Positions 7,551 to 16,974 of a stretch of DNA of 64,000 nt are shown in pieces. Location of the stretch: contig NZ_QGNY01000001.1 of assembly GCF_003173575.1 (NCBI RefSeq), forward strand, positions 620,001-684,000, written 5' to 3'. Every line of letters begins with the position of its first letter. Within the stretch, counting starts at the first letter, position 1. The stretch is from Pedobacter paludis (GTDB lineage: Bacteria > Bacteroidota > Bacteroidia > Sphingobacteriales > Sphingobacteriaceae). A program made the position numbers and the translations under genes. Below the pieces are notes generated by a model. That model did no database searches. It had not been told where the DNA came from and saw only the letters and a program-made list of their open reading frames with translations.

Positions 7551-8054
7551 ATGAAAAAGTTATTAATCATCTCCGCGATTGTAGGTATCGTGGCTTTAAC
7601 ATCTAATCAATCTAACGCTCAAATTAGTTTAAATGTTAACATTGGTGCACAACCCACCTGGGTTCCTGCCGGCTACGAAAGTGTTAATTATTATTATTTA
7701 CCAGAAGTTCAATCGTATTATTATGTTCCGCAAAGGCAATTCGTTTATTTAAGCGGAAACCACTGGACACGATCGAGATATCTTCCTACTCGATACAGAG
7801 GTTACGATTTACATCGTGGCAGAAAAGTAGTTGTTTATGGAAATAGTCCGTATCGCAGTTACAACACGCATAGAGTTAGATATGCCAATCATGTTAATTA
7901 TTATCGATCATCATATGGTGGTGGAAATCGAGTTAGATATAGTGCCCCAAGAAATAATTACAGGCCACAACGTGTAGATTATAGACATCACGACAATAGA
8001 GTGAATAGCAGTTTATTCTCTAGAGGACACAGAGAAAAACATGGTAGACATTAA
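7551..8054 (+). CDS. Secreted protein, tandem paralog 3 of 3
   Basis: The third paralog has 167 residues from the ATG at 7551; the open frame extends 9 codons upstream but overlaps the presumed leader. A signal peptide ends near SNA/Q. The core is more diverged than in paralogs 1 and 2 (NIGAQPTWVPAGYESVNYYY, YYYVPQRQFVYLSGNHW, LPTRYRGYDLHRGRKVVV). The tail is rich in Arg, Tyr, Asn and His and ends RGHREKHGRH. Like paralog 2 it has its own sigma-54-type promoter and terminator. No enzymatic motif is visible. Confidence 0.75.
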   Translation: MKKLLIISAIVGIVALTSNQSNAQISLNVNIGAQPTWVPAGYESVNYYYLPEVQSYYYVPQRQFVYLSGNHWTRSRYLPTRYRGYDLHRGRKVVVYGNSPYRSYNTHRVRYANHVNYYRSSYGGGNRVRYSAPRNNYRPQRVDYRHHDNRVNSSLFSRGHREKHGRH

Positions 8055-8059
8055 AATAA

Positions 8060-8087
8060 AAAAGAGGCTTTAGGGCCTCTTTTTTTA
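8060..8087. terminator. Bidirectional terminator between paralog 3 and alaS
   Basis: The stem agaggc/gcctct (8063-8068, 8075-8080) is flanked by A-runs on the left and T-runs on the right. It sits between convergent genes and can serve both. Confidence 0.8.
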
Positions 8088-8098
8088 TGCTGAATCAC

Positions 8099-10714
8099 CT
8101 ACTTTGCTATAAATCCCTCGGCTTTCTCTAAAACCGTTTTTAATCCTGCAGGATTTTTACCTCCGGCAGTTGCGTAAAACGGCTGACCACCTCCGCCACC
8201 TTGAATTTCTTTACCCAATTCTCGAACAATGTTTGATGCATTCATGCCTTTTTTTACTAAAGTATCAGATAGCATAACCGTTATCCCTGGCTTGCCATCT
8301 ATTTCTGTAGTGAAAACCAAGAAAAGATTATCAACCAAATCTTTAACTGCAAAAGCTAGGTTTTTTATTGCATCAGCACTATGTAAATCAATATGCGTTG
8401 CAATTAAGTTTACATCATTGATGGTTTTCATGTGATGAACAACTTCATGCTTAAGATCATTTACACGTTCTAAGGTAGATTTCTCAATCTCTTTTTTAAG
8501 TTTCGCATTTTCATCTAGCAAAGCTTGAACAGAAGCCGATAAATCTTTTGAGCCTTTTAATAGAGCTTTTAAATGTCCTAATTCTTTGCGCTGGTCTAAG
8601 AAATATTGTTCAGCTTTATCTGCGGTAATGGCCTCAATTCTACGAACACCCGCTGCAACCGCACTTTCAGAAATAATTTTGAAAGAACCGATTTGTCCTG
8701 TTGCTTTTACGTGAGTTCCACCACAAAGCTCTTTTGAGAAATGGTCATCAAAAGTTATCATACGAACAAAATCACCATATTTTTCGCCGAATAGAGCTGT
8801 AACGCCACTTTCAATTGCATCCTGATATGGAACATTTCTTTGTTCTTTTAATTTAATGTTTTGTCTGATTTTCTGATTCACAATTACCTCAATTTGAGCC
8901 AATTCTTCATCTGTTACTTTTGCAAAGTGAGAAAAATCGAAACGTAAATAGTCAGCATTTACCAACGAACCTTTTTGATTTACATGTTTACCTAAAACTT
9001 GTTTTAAAGCAGCATGTAATAAGTGCGTGGCTGAGTGATTGTCTTCCGTTAAAACACGTTTATCTTCATCAACAACGGCCCAAAATTTCCCCTCCAAATT
9101 ATCAGGAAGTAAATCTGCGAAGTGAACCGTTAAACCATTTTCCTTTTTAGTATCTGTAATATCAACCCAAAACTGGCGACTGTGGTCTTCTAAACGACCA
9201 GTATCTCCAACCTGACCACCACTTTCTGCATAGAAAGGTGTTTGGCGCAAAACGATTTGATATTGCTCTTTACCTTTTGCTTTGACCTTGCGGTACTTTA
9301 AAATCTCGGTTTCAATTTCTAAATCATCGTAACCTACAAACTCACTTTGGTCATCAGCGTTAACGATAATCCAATCACCTGTATCGATGGCAGTTGCAGC
9401 ACGGCTATCATCTTTTTGTTTTTTAAGAGCTTGTTCATATCCAGCTAAATCAACACTCCAACCCTTTTCTCTAGACATTAATTCAGTTAAATCGATTGGA
9501 AAGCCAAAAGTATCAGACAATTCGAAAGCAAAATTTCCCTCCACTAAATCATTAGTAGCTTGATATTTTTCAAAACGCTGAATACCAGTAGATAACGTTC
9601 TTAAAAATGATACTTCCTCTTCTAAAACTACTTTTTGAACAAAATCCTGCTGAGAAATTAATTCATCAAAAACACCATTAAATTGTTCGGCCAATAATGG
9701 CACCAATTGATTTAAAAACGGTTCTTTGAAGTTTAAGAAAGTATAGGCATAACGTACAGCACGACGTAAAATCCTTCGGATAACGTAACCAGCTTTGTTA
9801 TTTGATGGCAATTGACCATCGGAAATTACAAAGGAAATGGCCCGAATATGGTCGGCCATAACACGCATCGCAATATCAGTTTTTTCATCAGCACCATAAT
9901 TAATTCCAGATTTTTCAGCAATAAACTGAATCATCGGCTGAAAAACATCGGTATCGTAGTTGGAAGATTTTTCTTGTAAAACCCGTACCAAACGCTCAAA
10001 ACCCATCCCAGTATCAACGTGTTTTGCTGGTAAGCTTTGCAACGAACCATCTTTTAAACGGTTAAACTGCATAAATACATTGTTCCAGATTTCGATAACC
10101 TGAGGATGATCGGCATTTACCAAAGTAGCACCATCAACCAAGGCCTTTTCTTCATCCGTACGGCAATCAACATGGATTTCAGAGCAAGGACCGCAAGGAC
10201 CTGTATCGCCCATTTCCCAGAAATTATCTTTTTTATTTCCTGGCAGAATGTGGCTTTCGTCAACATATTGTTTCCAAAGATCGTAAGCTTCCTGATCTTT
10301 TTCTAAGCCCTCTTTTTCATCACCTTCAAAATAGGTAACGTATAATTTATCTTTTGGAATTTTATAAACTTCTGTTAAAAGTTCCCAGCTCCAATCTATT
10401 GCATCTTTCTTAAAATAATCGCCAAAACTCCAGTTGCCTAGCATTTCGAACATGGTGTGGTGATAGGTATCAATTCCTACCTCTTCCAAATCGTTGTGCT
10501 TTCCAGATACACGTAAACAACGCTGTGTATCTGCAACACGAGGATATTTAATTGTGGCTTCTCCTAAAAACAAATCTTTAAATTGATTCATCCCCGCGTT
10601 GGTAAACATTAACGTTGGATCGTTTTTTACTACAATTGGTGCAGATGGAACAATATGATGCTGTTTCTCTTTAAAAAATTCTAGGAATGCCTGTCTTATC
10701 TCTTGTGCTGTCAT
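8099..10714 (-). CDS. alaS: Alanyl-tRNA synthetase
   Basis: A class II synthetase that charges tRNA(Ala) with alanine. The 871-residue length is typical. The N-terminal catalytic core opens with IRQAFLEFF and PTLMFTNAGMNQFKDLFLG. The editing domain carries the zinc-binding motifs HSATHLLH and CGGTH. The C-Ala domain ends with the glycine-rich GGGGGQPFYATAGG motif. It is transcribed divergently from the MerR regulator, with 115 bases between the starts. Confidence 0.98.
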   Translation of the reverse strand: MTAQEIRQAFLEFFKEKQHHIVPSAPIVVKNDPTLMFTNAGMNQFKDLFLGEATIKYPRVADTQRCLRVSGKHNDLEEVGIDTYHHTMFEMLGNWSFGDYFKKDAIDWSWELLTEVYKIPKDKLYVTYFEGDEKEGLEKDQEAYDLWKQYVDESHILPGNKKDNFWEMGDTGPCGPCSEIHVDCRTDEEKALVDGATLVNADHPQVIEIWNNVFMQFNRLKDGSLQSLPAKHVDTGMGFERLVRVLQEKSSNYDTDVFQPMIQFIAEKSGINYGADEKTDIAMRVMADHIRAISFVISDGQLPSNNKAGYVIRRILRRAVRYAYTFLNFKEPFLNQLVPLLAEQFNGVFDELISQQDFVQKVVLEEEVSFLRTLSTGIQRFEKYQATNDLVEGNFAFELSDTFGFPIDLTELMSREKGWSVDLAGYEQALKKQKDDSRAATAIDTGDWIIVNADDQSEFVGYDDLEIETEILKYRKVKAKGKEQYQIVLRQTPFYAESGGQVGDTGRLEDHSRQFWVDITDTKKENGLTVHFADLLPDNLEGKFWAVVDEDKRVLTEDNHSATHLLHAALKQVLGKHVNQKGSLVNADYLRFDFSHFAKVTDEELAQIEVIVNQKIRQNIKLKEQRNVPYQDAIESGVTALFGEKYGDFVRMITFDDHFSKELCGGTHVKATGQIGSFKIISESAVAAGVRRIEAITADKAEQYFLDQRKELGHLKALLKGSKDLSASVQALLDENAKLKKEIEKSTLERVNDLKHEVVHHMKTINDVNLIATHIDLHSADAIKNLAFAVKDLVDNLFLVFTTEIDGKPGITVMLSDTLVKKGMNASNIVRELGKEIQGGGGGQPFYATAGGKNPAGLKTVLEKAEGFIAK

Positions 10715-10774
10715 TAGTATATTATTGGAGGAACAAAATTAAAATTTTATTGCGTTAATCAGGAAAAATCGAGC

Positions 10775-10782
10775 TACATTTG
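10775..10782 (+). promoter_or_regulatory. -7 promoter element for the MerR gene
   Basis: TACATTTG matches the Bacteroidota primary-sigma -7 consensus TAnnTTTG exactly. It lies 48 bases upstream of the MerR gene start codon. Confidence 0.5.
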
Positions 10783-10829
10783 AACACTTTAATTAATCGT
10801 TGTAAAACCCTAATAATCAAGCACAAGTT

Positions 10830-11165
10830 ATGCCGTATAAAGAAAGAGACATTAATAAAATGTATTATACCATGGGCGAAGTGACTGAAATGTTTAATGT
10901 AAACGCGTCGCAAATCCGTTTTTACGAAAAGGAATTTGACATTCTTCAACCTAAAAAAAACAAGAAAGGCAATCGCCTTTTTACGCCTGAAGATATAGAA
11001 AACTTAAAAATTATTTTCAATCTGGTTGATGAAAAGGGCTTCACTTTAAAAGGTGCAAAGGATTACTTAAAGAACAATAAATCAGGCGTTAAAGAAAATC
11101 AAAAGATTATCGATTCGTTAGAAAAGCTAAAAGGATTTTTGGTTAATCTGGCTCAAGAATTATAA
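10830..11165 (+). CDS. MerR-family transcriptional regulator
   Basis: A small regulator of 111 residues. The MerR winged helix spans about 10-80: YYTMGEVTEMFNVNASQIRFYEKEF is the recognition helix-turn-helix, and GNRLFTPEDIENLKII is the wing and second helix pair. A short coiled-coil dimerisation tail (about 90-111) follows. There is no cysteine effector pocket, so a metal-sensing role is unlikely. This short MerR type is widespread in Bacteroidota, with unclear targets. Confidence 0.85.
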   Translation: MPYKERDINKMYYTMGEVTEMFNVNASQIRFYEKEFDILQPKKNKKGNRLFTPEDIENLKIIFNLVDEKGFTLKGAKDYLKNNKSGVKENQKIIDSLEKLKGFLVNLAQEL

Positions 11166-11260
11166 TTTGTATTTTTTATTTGATATTAATCCATATTATT
11201 AGCTACATTTAAAACCAACAAATCACTCTATATTTTTTACGTCCCGGTTAACGCCTGCTC

Positions 11261-12061
11261 ATGAAAATATTAAGTTTTTTGTTGATTCTTTTATCAACCT
11301 CTACCCTTTTTGCGCAAAATAATTTAGGTCCTAGGCTTACTGCCATGGGTAATAATGGTTCTGCAGTATCAGATGTTTGGTCGCTACAAGCCAACCCGGC
11401 AGGAATTACCGAGATAATACAACCTACTGTTTCTCTCAATTACATTAAGCACCTTTTTAGTGATGAGATTAGTACACAAGCACTTGTAGCTGTAGTTCCA
11501 TTTAAGAATAATTTTGTAGGATTAAGCTTTCAGCGTTATGGGTTTTCTGCATACAGTGAAAACAAAATCGGTTTCGCATATGCCAAAAAGTTTGGCGATA
11601 AACTATCTACATCGATAAATTTAAATTATCACCAGATAAAAATCACAAACTATGGCACTACAACCGGATTTTCAATAGATGCTGGTGTGCTTTATTATTT
11701 CGATAAACAGTTTACTTTCGGAGCATTTGTAAGTAATCCGTCTAAGCAAAAATTCAATAATAATGAGGTTGCCACGCAAATTCCTACCTCCTTTAATTTG
11801 GGCATTGGTTATTTTGCATCAGATAAAGTTTTAATTGCAACCACCGTAAGCAAAACATTAAATAAACCTATTGATGTAAGCCTCGGAATCGATTATAGCA
11901 TAGTTGATCTACTTAGTCTGCGAGGCGGTTTAAGTGCCAAGCCTTTTAAACAATATGCAGGCTTTGGTTTAAATTATAGAAAATTCCTGTTGGATATGGC
12001 AACTACTTACGATGCCAATCTTGGTTACGCACCTCAAATTGCTGTAGGATATGCGTTTTAG
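11261..12061 (+). CDS. Outer-membrane beta-barrel protein (PorV/PorQ-like)
   Basis: A 266-residue exported protein with a signal peptide ending at LFAQ (about 19). The start of the mature protein, GPRLTAMGNNGSAVSDVWSLQANPAGI, is typical of FadL/PorV/PorQ-like 14-strand barrels. The remaining sequence alternates hydrophobic and polar residues and ends in an aromatic, IAVGYAF, as outer-membrane barrels do. Its last 11 bases overlap the next gene, implying translational coupling. PorV and PorQ proteins take part in type IX secretion, but this is a distant relative and that role cannot be assigned. Confidence 0.7.
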   Translation: MKILSFLLILLSTSTLFAQNNLGPRLTAMGNNGSAVSDVWSLQANPAGITEIIQPTVSLNYIKHLFSDEISTQALVAVVPFKNNFVGLSFQRYGFSAYSENKIGFAYAKKFGDKLSTSINLNYHQIKITNYGTTTGFSIDAGVLYYFDKQFTFGAFVSNPSKQKFNNNEVATQIPTSFNLGIGYFASDKVLIATTVSKTLNKPIDVSLGIDYSIVDLLSLRGGLSAKPFKQYAGFGLNYRKFLLDMATTYDANLGYAPQIAVGYAF

Positions 12062-14081
12062 ACTAATGACAATCTTCTTTGTAATGATTGCTTTCATTGC
12101 AAACGCACAAGTTACTGAACCAGAAACAGATATAAAAGATATTTTAGAAAGCGTTGCCGAAAATCTTCCGGATGATTACGATATGACAGAGCTTATTGAC
12201 GTCTTAAGTAGATTAAGGAAACATCAGATTAATTTAAACAAAACATCGCCAGAAGAATTGAAGACCTTGGTTTTCCTTTCTCCACTGCAAATCAGTAATT
12301 TTTTCAGCTACATAAGGGAAAATGGAAATTTTGTTGATGTTTTGGAACTTCAAACCATTGATGCATTTGATGTTAGAACTGTTCAAAACTTAATTCCGTT
12401 TGTAACTTTAACTGCCACTACTGAATATGAAAAACTAACAGTTCATAACCTGTTAAATTTGGGCGAAAATGATGTGGTGATGCGCTACGCCCAAACTTTG
12501 CAAAAGCAGAAAGGTTTTAGCGATTTGCCAGGAAATCGATATTTAGGTTCGCCAGAAAGATTTCAAACGCGTTATCGATATCATTATGGAACAATCGTTT
12601 CTGCAGCAATAACCTTTGATAAAGATGCTGGCGAGAAATTTATTGGAAGGCCATTTGATTTCTTTTCTGGTAACATTGCGTTATTTAAACTCGGCAGAAT
12701 TAAAAAGGCCGTTGTTGGAGATTATACGCTCCAGTTTGGGCAAGGAATAACTTTATGGTCGGGGTTTTCTTTTGGTAAAGGACCTGATGTAACGAGCGTT
12801 GCCAAGAAAGACTTAGGCTTAAGAGCTTACACATCTGCAAACGAATATTCATTTTTAAGAGGTGCATCAGCCACGATTAATCTTTATAAAAATTTTGACA
12901 TTACTCCTTTTGTTTCATTTAGAAATTTAGATGCAAGTCAAGAAATAGATTTTGACGGGAATTTAGTTCAGTCGACTATTAATCAAACAGGATTACATAG
13001 AACGCCATCGGAAATCGAAAATAAAAATTCTTTAAGTCAAAGAATGTTTGGAGCTGTAATCCAATATAATAAAAATGAGCTCAGCATCGGTGGCATTGCG
13101 TATCAAAGTAAATATGGAAATAGTTTCATTAAGCAATCTGCTCTTTACGATCGATTTAGTTTTGTTGGAAATTCTTTAACAAATGTTGGGCTTTATTATA
13201 ATTATACTTATAAAAACATATATTTCTTTGGCGAAGCGGGCAAAAGTTTAAATAGTGGTTTAGCTTATGTAAATGGTGCATTAATTAGTTTGTCACCAAC
13301 AGTTTCTGCTACAATAACTTATCGCAACTACAACAAAAACTATCATAATTTCTTTAATCAAGCATTAGCTGAATCTAGTGATGCAGTAAACGAAAAAGGA
13401 CTTTATGCGGGTTTAAATGTTATACCGAATAAACGTTGGTCGTTTTCTATTTATGCCGATGACTTTGAATTTCCCTGGTTAAAATATCGAGTAGATGCTC
13501 CTTCGAAAGGTTTTGAAATACTGAGCCAAGCGGTTTATACCCCAAGTAAAACATTTAAAGTTTTGGCAAGATTCAAAACTGAAAACAAACAGCAAAATAC
13601 AGATTTAGAGGTTCCAATTCATTTTTTAGATGATGTTAAAAAAGAAGATTATCGTATTGAGGTAAGTTGGCAGTTAAATAAAAAATGGAGTTTTCAGAAC
13701 AGAGCTGAGGTTTCTCAGTATAAAAAGGGAGAAGCAAATCGTGAGTTTGGATATTTGGTTTATCAGGATGTAGATTATTCGCCAATGTTTTCGAAAATTA
13801 CCGGAAATTTAAGAATAGCTTATTTCAATACACCAAGTTACAACAGTAGAATTTACGCTTATGAAGATGATGTTTTGTACAGTTTTGCCTTTGGAATGTA
13901 TAGCGGCAAAGGATTTCGAACCTATTTGAATTTGAAATATAATCTGGCTAAAAAATTAAATATTTGGGCCAGATATGCCATGTTTATTTATAAAAATGTA
14001 GAAACAGTAGGTTCGTATTTAGATGAAATTCAAGGCAATAAGAAATCGGAGATTAAAATACAGTTGAGGTATCAATTTTAA
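12051..14081 (+). CDS. Helix-hairpin-helix plus beta-barrel outer-membrane protein
   Basis: A 676-residue exported protein with a signal peptide ending IANAQ (about 23). Residues about 62-115 contain ComEA-like helix-hairpin-helix motifs (INLNKTSPEELKTL, then NFFSYIRENGNFVDVLELQTI). The rest is a long run of amphipathic strands ending KIQLRYQF, as expected of an outer-membrane barrel. It overlaps the preceding barrel gene by 11 bases and stops 3 bases before comEC. The pairing of a DNA-binding-type HhH domain, a barrel and comEC suggests a part in DNA uptake. That is inference, since HhH-barrel proteins of this type have no assigned role that I know of. Confidence 0.72.
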   Translation: MRFRLMTIFFVMIAFIANAQVTEPETDIKDILESVAENLPDDYDMTELIDVLSRLRKHQINLNKTSPEELKTLVFLSPLQISNFFSYIRENGNFVDVLELQTIDAFDVRTVQNLIPFVTLTATTEYEKLTVHNLLNLGENDVVMRYAQTLQKQKGFSDLPGNRYLGSPERFQTRYRYHYGTIVSAAITFDKDAGEKFIGRPFDFFSGNIALFKLGRIKKAVVGDYTLQFGQGITLWSGFSFGKGPDVTSVAKKDLGLRAYTSANEYSFLRGASATINLYKNFDITPFVSFRNLDASQEIDFDGNLVQSTINQTGLHRTPSEIENKNSLSQRMFGAVIQYNKNELSIGGIAYQSKYGNSFIKQSALYDRFSFVGNSLTNVGLYYNYTYKNIYFFGEAGKSLNSGLAYVNGALISLSPTVSATITYRNYNKNYHNFFNQALAESSDAVNEKGLYAGLNVIPNKRWSFSIYADDFEFPWLKYRVDAPSKGFEILSQAVYTPSKTFKVLARFKTENKQQNTDLEVPIHFLDDVKKEDYRIEVSWQLNKKWSFQNRAEVSQYKKGEANREFGYLVYQDVDYSPMFSKITGNLRIAYFNTPSYNSRIYAYEDDVLYSFAFGMYSGKGFRTYLNLKYNLAKKLNIWARYAMFIYKNVETVGSYLDEIQGNKKSEIKIQLRYQF

Positions 14082-14084
14082 AGT

Positions 14085-16172
14085 ATGTTTAAGACTGAAT
14101 ATATCTTCGCTCGGATCTTGCTTCCAATGACTATTGGAATTTTAGTGTTTTATTTTTTTCCAAACACAGCATGCCTACTCTTATTGAAGATTGTAACCTT
14201 AATAATTTTGGTAATTATTCTAGCAATCAATTTAACCTATAAAAAGCTCAATGCACATCGACTTAAAGGGATTACGGGTATTCTCATATTTGCTTTCTTC
14301 TTTGTATTTGGTAGCTTGCTTTGTTTGTTAAATAACGAAACGCTTAACGAACATTACTTTGCGAAAAAGAGCTATCCTTATTTAAAAGTATGGGTAAATG
14401 ATGAACCTGAACAAACTAACGATATCCTTCGATTTAAGGCCAGAGTAGTTTCGGGTTATGAAAATCGGGAACAGGTTAAGCTAAATGGGCAACTTCTTGT
14501 GGCTTTAAAGTTAGATAGCATAAATCCTGTTAGACTAAAATATGGTGATGAATTGATTATTTCGGCCAAATATTTAGAGGTAGAACCGCCATATAATCCG
14601 GCAGAATTCGATTTTAAAAGCTGGTTGGCTGGGCAAAACATTTACGAGCAAACTTTTATCAATCAAAATCATCTGCTTAAAACACAAAGAAATATTGGAA
14701 ACCCCATAATAAAATTTGCCTTAGATTTAAGGGAGAAACAGGTAGCCAAATATCGAAAATTGATTAAAAACGATGAGGCTTTTGCAGTCGCATCAACCTT
14801 AATCTTAGGCTACCGGGCAGATTTAAGTAAGGACACTTTAGCGGCGTATTCCAAAACAGGAACAATCCATGCGCTATCTGTTTCGGGAAGCCATGTCGCG
14901 ATAATTTTCTTGGTGTTGGATTTTTTTCTAATCTTTCTGAATAAAAAACGAGCATTAAGAATTTTTAAATTCGTTTTAATTTGCAGTTTGATCTGGACTT
15001 ATGCACTGATAACAGGCTTATCACCATCCGTTGTGAGATCAGCCATTATGATTACAATTTTCATTGCATCAAAAACCTTTGCTCGAAACAAGAATAGCTA
15101 TAATATATTGGCATTTGCAGCATTTTGTCAGCTCGTTTACAATCCTTTTCTAATTTGGGATGTTGGATTCCAACTCTCCTACATTTCAGTATTTGGCTTA
15201 ATTTATCTCCAGCCTAAAATTTATAAATGGGTTTACATTAAAAATAAATGGCTTGATCGAATTTGGCAATTGATTGCACTTTCTTTATCTGCTCAGCTGG
15301 TAACTTTTCCACTCTGTATTTATTATTTCCATCAATTCCCTGTTTACTTTTTGCTTGGAAATTTATTCATCTCTATTCCTTTATTTATCATTATGATTTT
15401 GGGAATAGCCATCCTAATTCCATTTATAGATCGGCTTGCACCAATTTTTGAGTGGATTATTATTACAACAAATACGGTTTTGAAATGGATTGCCGATTTA
15501 CCCTACTCTACTTTTTCAGCCGTTTGGATCAATCTACCAGAATTACTTTTATTATGCCTTGCGCTTGGTCTCTTTGTTTATTCCCTGTCCAGATTCAACA
15601 AAAAAATCTTATTTACTTCCTTATCTGTTTTTATTGCCTACCAATCGATGGTTTTCTACTATGACTACATCGCCGGCAAGCAGAAAAAAATTATATTTTT
15701 TAGTCTCCGAAAAAATTATTCTACTGCTTTTATCGATGCACATAATGCAATTTTAGTAACTGACTTAGAGCCTGAAAACAAGAATTACCAGTTTTTTGTT
15801 AAGCCCGCTTTGGATGAAATGCAGATTCGAAATATAAGATTCATCAATTTAAAACAGGATACAGTTTTGGGCACATTTATAAAAAGAAACCGGCAAGTTA
15901 TATTTGATCAGTATAAAATTTTATTGATCGACGAATCCCTCAATTACAAAAATATAAAACTATCTGGCGAATTTTCGAGTTTATGGTTGCATAACAACAC
16001 CAGGTACAAACTCAATAATCTTCCTAAAGAAGTGCATTATAAATCGATAATTATTGATGCCAGCAATAAGGATTATAAGATTGAGGAATTTAAAGTTTTT
16101 GCCGAAAATATGAAGAAGGGTGCAAACATTTTAAAGAAAAATAAAGCATATTTGATCGACTTAAGTCAATAA
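14085..16172 (+). CDS. comEC: ComEC/Rec2-family competence protein
   Basis: An inner-membrane channel protein for uptake of single-stranded DNA in natural transformation. Several N-terminal membrane segments are followed by an OB-fold-like DUF4131 region (about 100-200). The Competence domain holds the signature GTIHALSVSGSHVAII near 265, with about eight further membrane helices to residue 500. The last 180 residues lack the HxHxDH metal site of the beta-lactamase-like domain of longer ComEC proteins, so that domain is absent or degenerate here. The gene lies 3 bases after the HhH-barrel gene and 1 base before the enoyl-CoA hydratase gene, so all are probably co-transcribed. Confidence 0.9.
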   Translation: MFKTEYIFARILLPMTIGILVFYFFPNTACLLLLKIVTLIILVIILAINLTYKKLNAHRLKGITGILIFAFFFVFGSLLCLLNNETLNEHYFAKKSYPYLKVWVNDEPEQTNDILRFKARVVSGYENREQVKLNGQLLVALKLDSINPVRLKYGDELIISAKYLEVEPPYNPAEFDFKSWLAGQNIYEQTFINQNHLLKTQRNIGNPIIKFALDLREKQVAKYRKLIKNDEAFAVASTLILGYRADLSKDTLAAYSKTGTIHALSVSGSHVAIIFLVLDFFLIFLNKKRALRIFKFVLICSLIWTYALITGLSPSVVRSAIMITIFIASKTFARNKNSYNILAFAAFCQLVYNPFLIWDVGFQLSYISVFGLIYLQPKIYKWVYIKNKWLDRIWQLIALSLSAQLVTFPLCIYYFHQFPVYFLLGNLFISIPLFIIMILGIAILIPFIDRLAPIFEWIIITTNTVLKWIADLPYSTFSAVWINLPELLLLCLALGLFVYSLSRFNKKILFTSLSVFIAYQSMVFYYDYIAGKQKKIIFFSLRKNYSTAFIDAHNAILVTDLEPENKNYQFFVKPALDEMQIRNIRFINLKQDTVLGTFIKRNRQVIFDQYKILLIDESLNYKNIKLSGEFSSLWLHNNTRYKLNNLPKEVHYKSIIIDASNKDYKIEEFKVFAENMKKGANILKKNKAYLIDLSQ

Positions 16173-16173
16173 A

Positions 16174-16950
16174 ATGGATAACATAGTTTTATATCAAGTT
16201 TCGGATAGAATCGCTACGATTACAATAAATCGCCCGGAAAAACGGAATGCCTTAAACCCGCAACTTATTTCTGAGCTAACAGAAGCCTTTATTGTTGCTT
16301 CAGAAGATGATTTGGTAAAGGTAATTATCCTAAAAGCCAATGGAGATGCCTTTAGTGCTGGAGCCGATTTGGAGTACCTTCAACAACTCCAAAATAATAG
16401 TTTTGAAGAAAATGTTGCGGACTCAAACAATTTAAAAAAGCTTTTTACAACCATTTATTATTTACCAAAGGTAGTTGTGGCACAGGTAGAAGGTCATGCT
16501 ATTGCTGGTGGATGTGGTTTAGCCAATGTTTGCGACATTATTTTTGCTACTCCGGAAAGTAGTTTTGGTTATACAGAAGTTAAAATTGGCTTCGTTCCAG
16601 CTATTGTTTCATGCTTTTTAATGCGAAAGGTTAGCGAAACCGTTGCTAAGGAAATCTTATTGACCGGAAAAATTTTTAACGCTGAACAGGCATTAGCATA
16701 TAAATTGATAAATTTTGTAACAAATTCATCAGAAATTCATCAGAAAGTAAAAGAATTTGCTTTAAGTTTGTGTAACGAGAGTTCTGGCAATTCATTGAGT
16801 ATAACAAAACAATTAATTACGCAGACCACAAATCCCTTTTTAGAAAAAAGTTTAGAAACGGCTGTTCAAATCAATGCTCGAGTAAGAGAGAGTGACGATT
16901 TTAAAAAAGGAATTGCATCTTTCCTAAACAAAGAAAAAATTAACTGGTAA
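16174..16950 (+). CDS. Enoyl-CoA hydratase/isomerase family protein
   Basis: A crotonase-fold protein of 258 residues. The oxyanion-hole segments are AFSAGADLEYLQ (about 61-72) and VEGHAIAGGCGLANVCDI (about 107-124). GYTEVKIGFVPAIVSCFL follows, with E in the position often used for catalysis. It probably acts on an enoyl-CoA or related acyl-CoA in fatty or amino acid breakdown; the substrate cannot be told. The ATG follows the comEC stop by one base, so the genes are coupled although they are functionally unrelated. Confidence 0.9.
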   Translation: MDNIVLYQVSDRIATITINRPEKRNALNPQLISELTEAFIVASEDDLVKVIILKANGDAFSAGADLEYLQQLQNNSFEENVADSNNLKKLFTTIYYLPKVVVAQVEGHAIAGGCGLANVCDIIFATPESSFGYTEVKIGFVPAIVSCFLMRKVSETVAKEILLTGKIFNAEQALAYKLINFVTNSSEIHQKVKEFALSLCNESSGNSLSITKQLITQTTNPFLEKSLETAVQINARVRESDDFKKGIASFLNKEKINW

Positions 16951-16974
16951 AACAATAAAACTAAAAATAACAAC

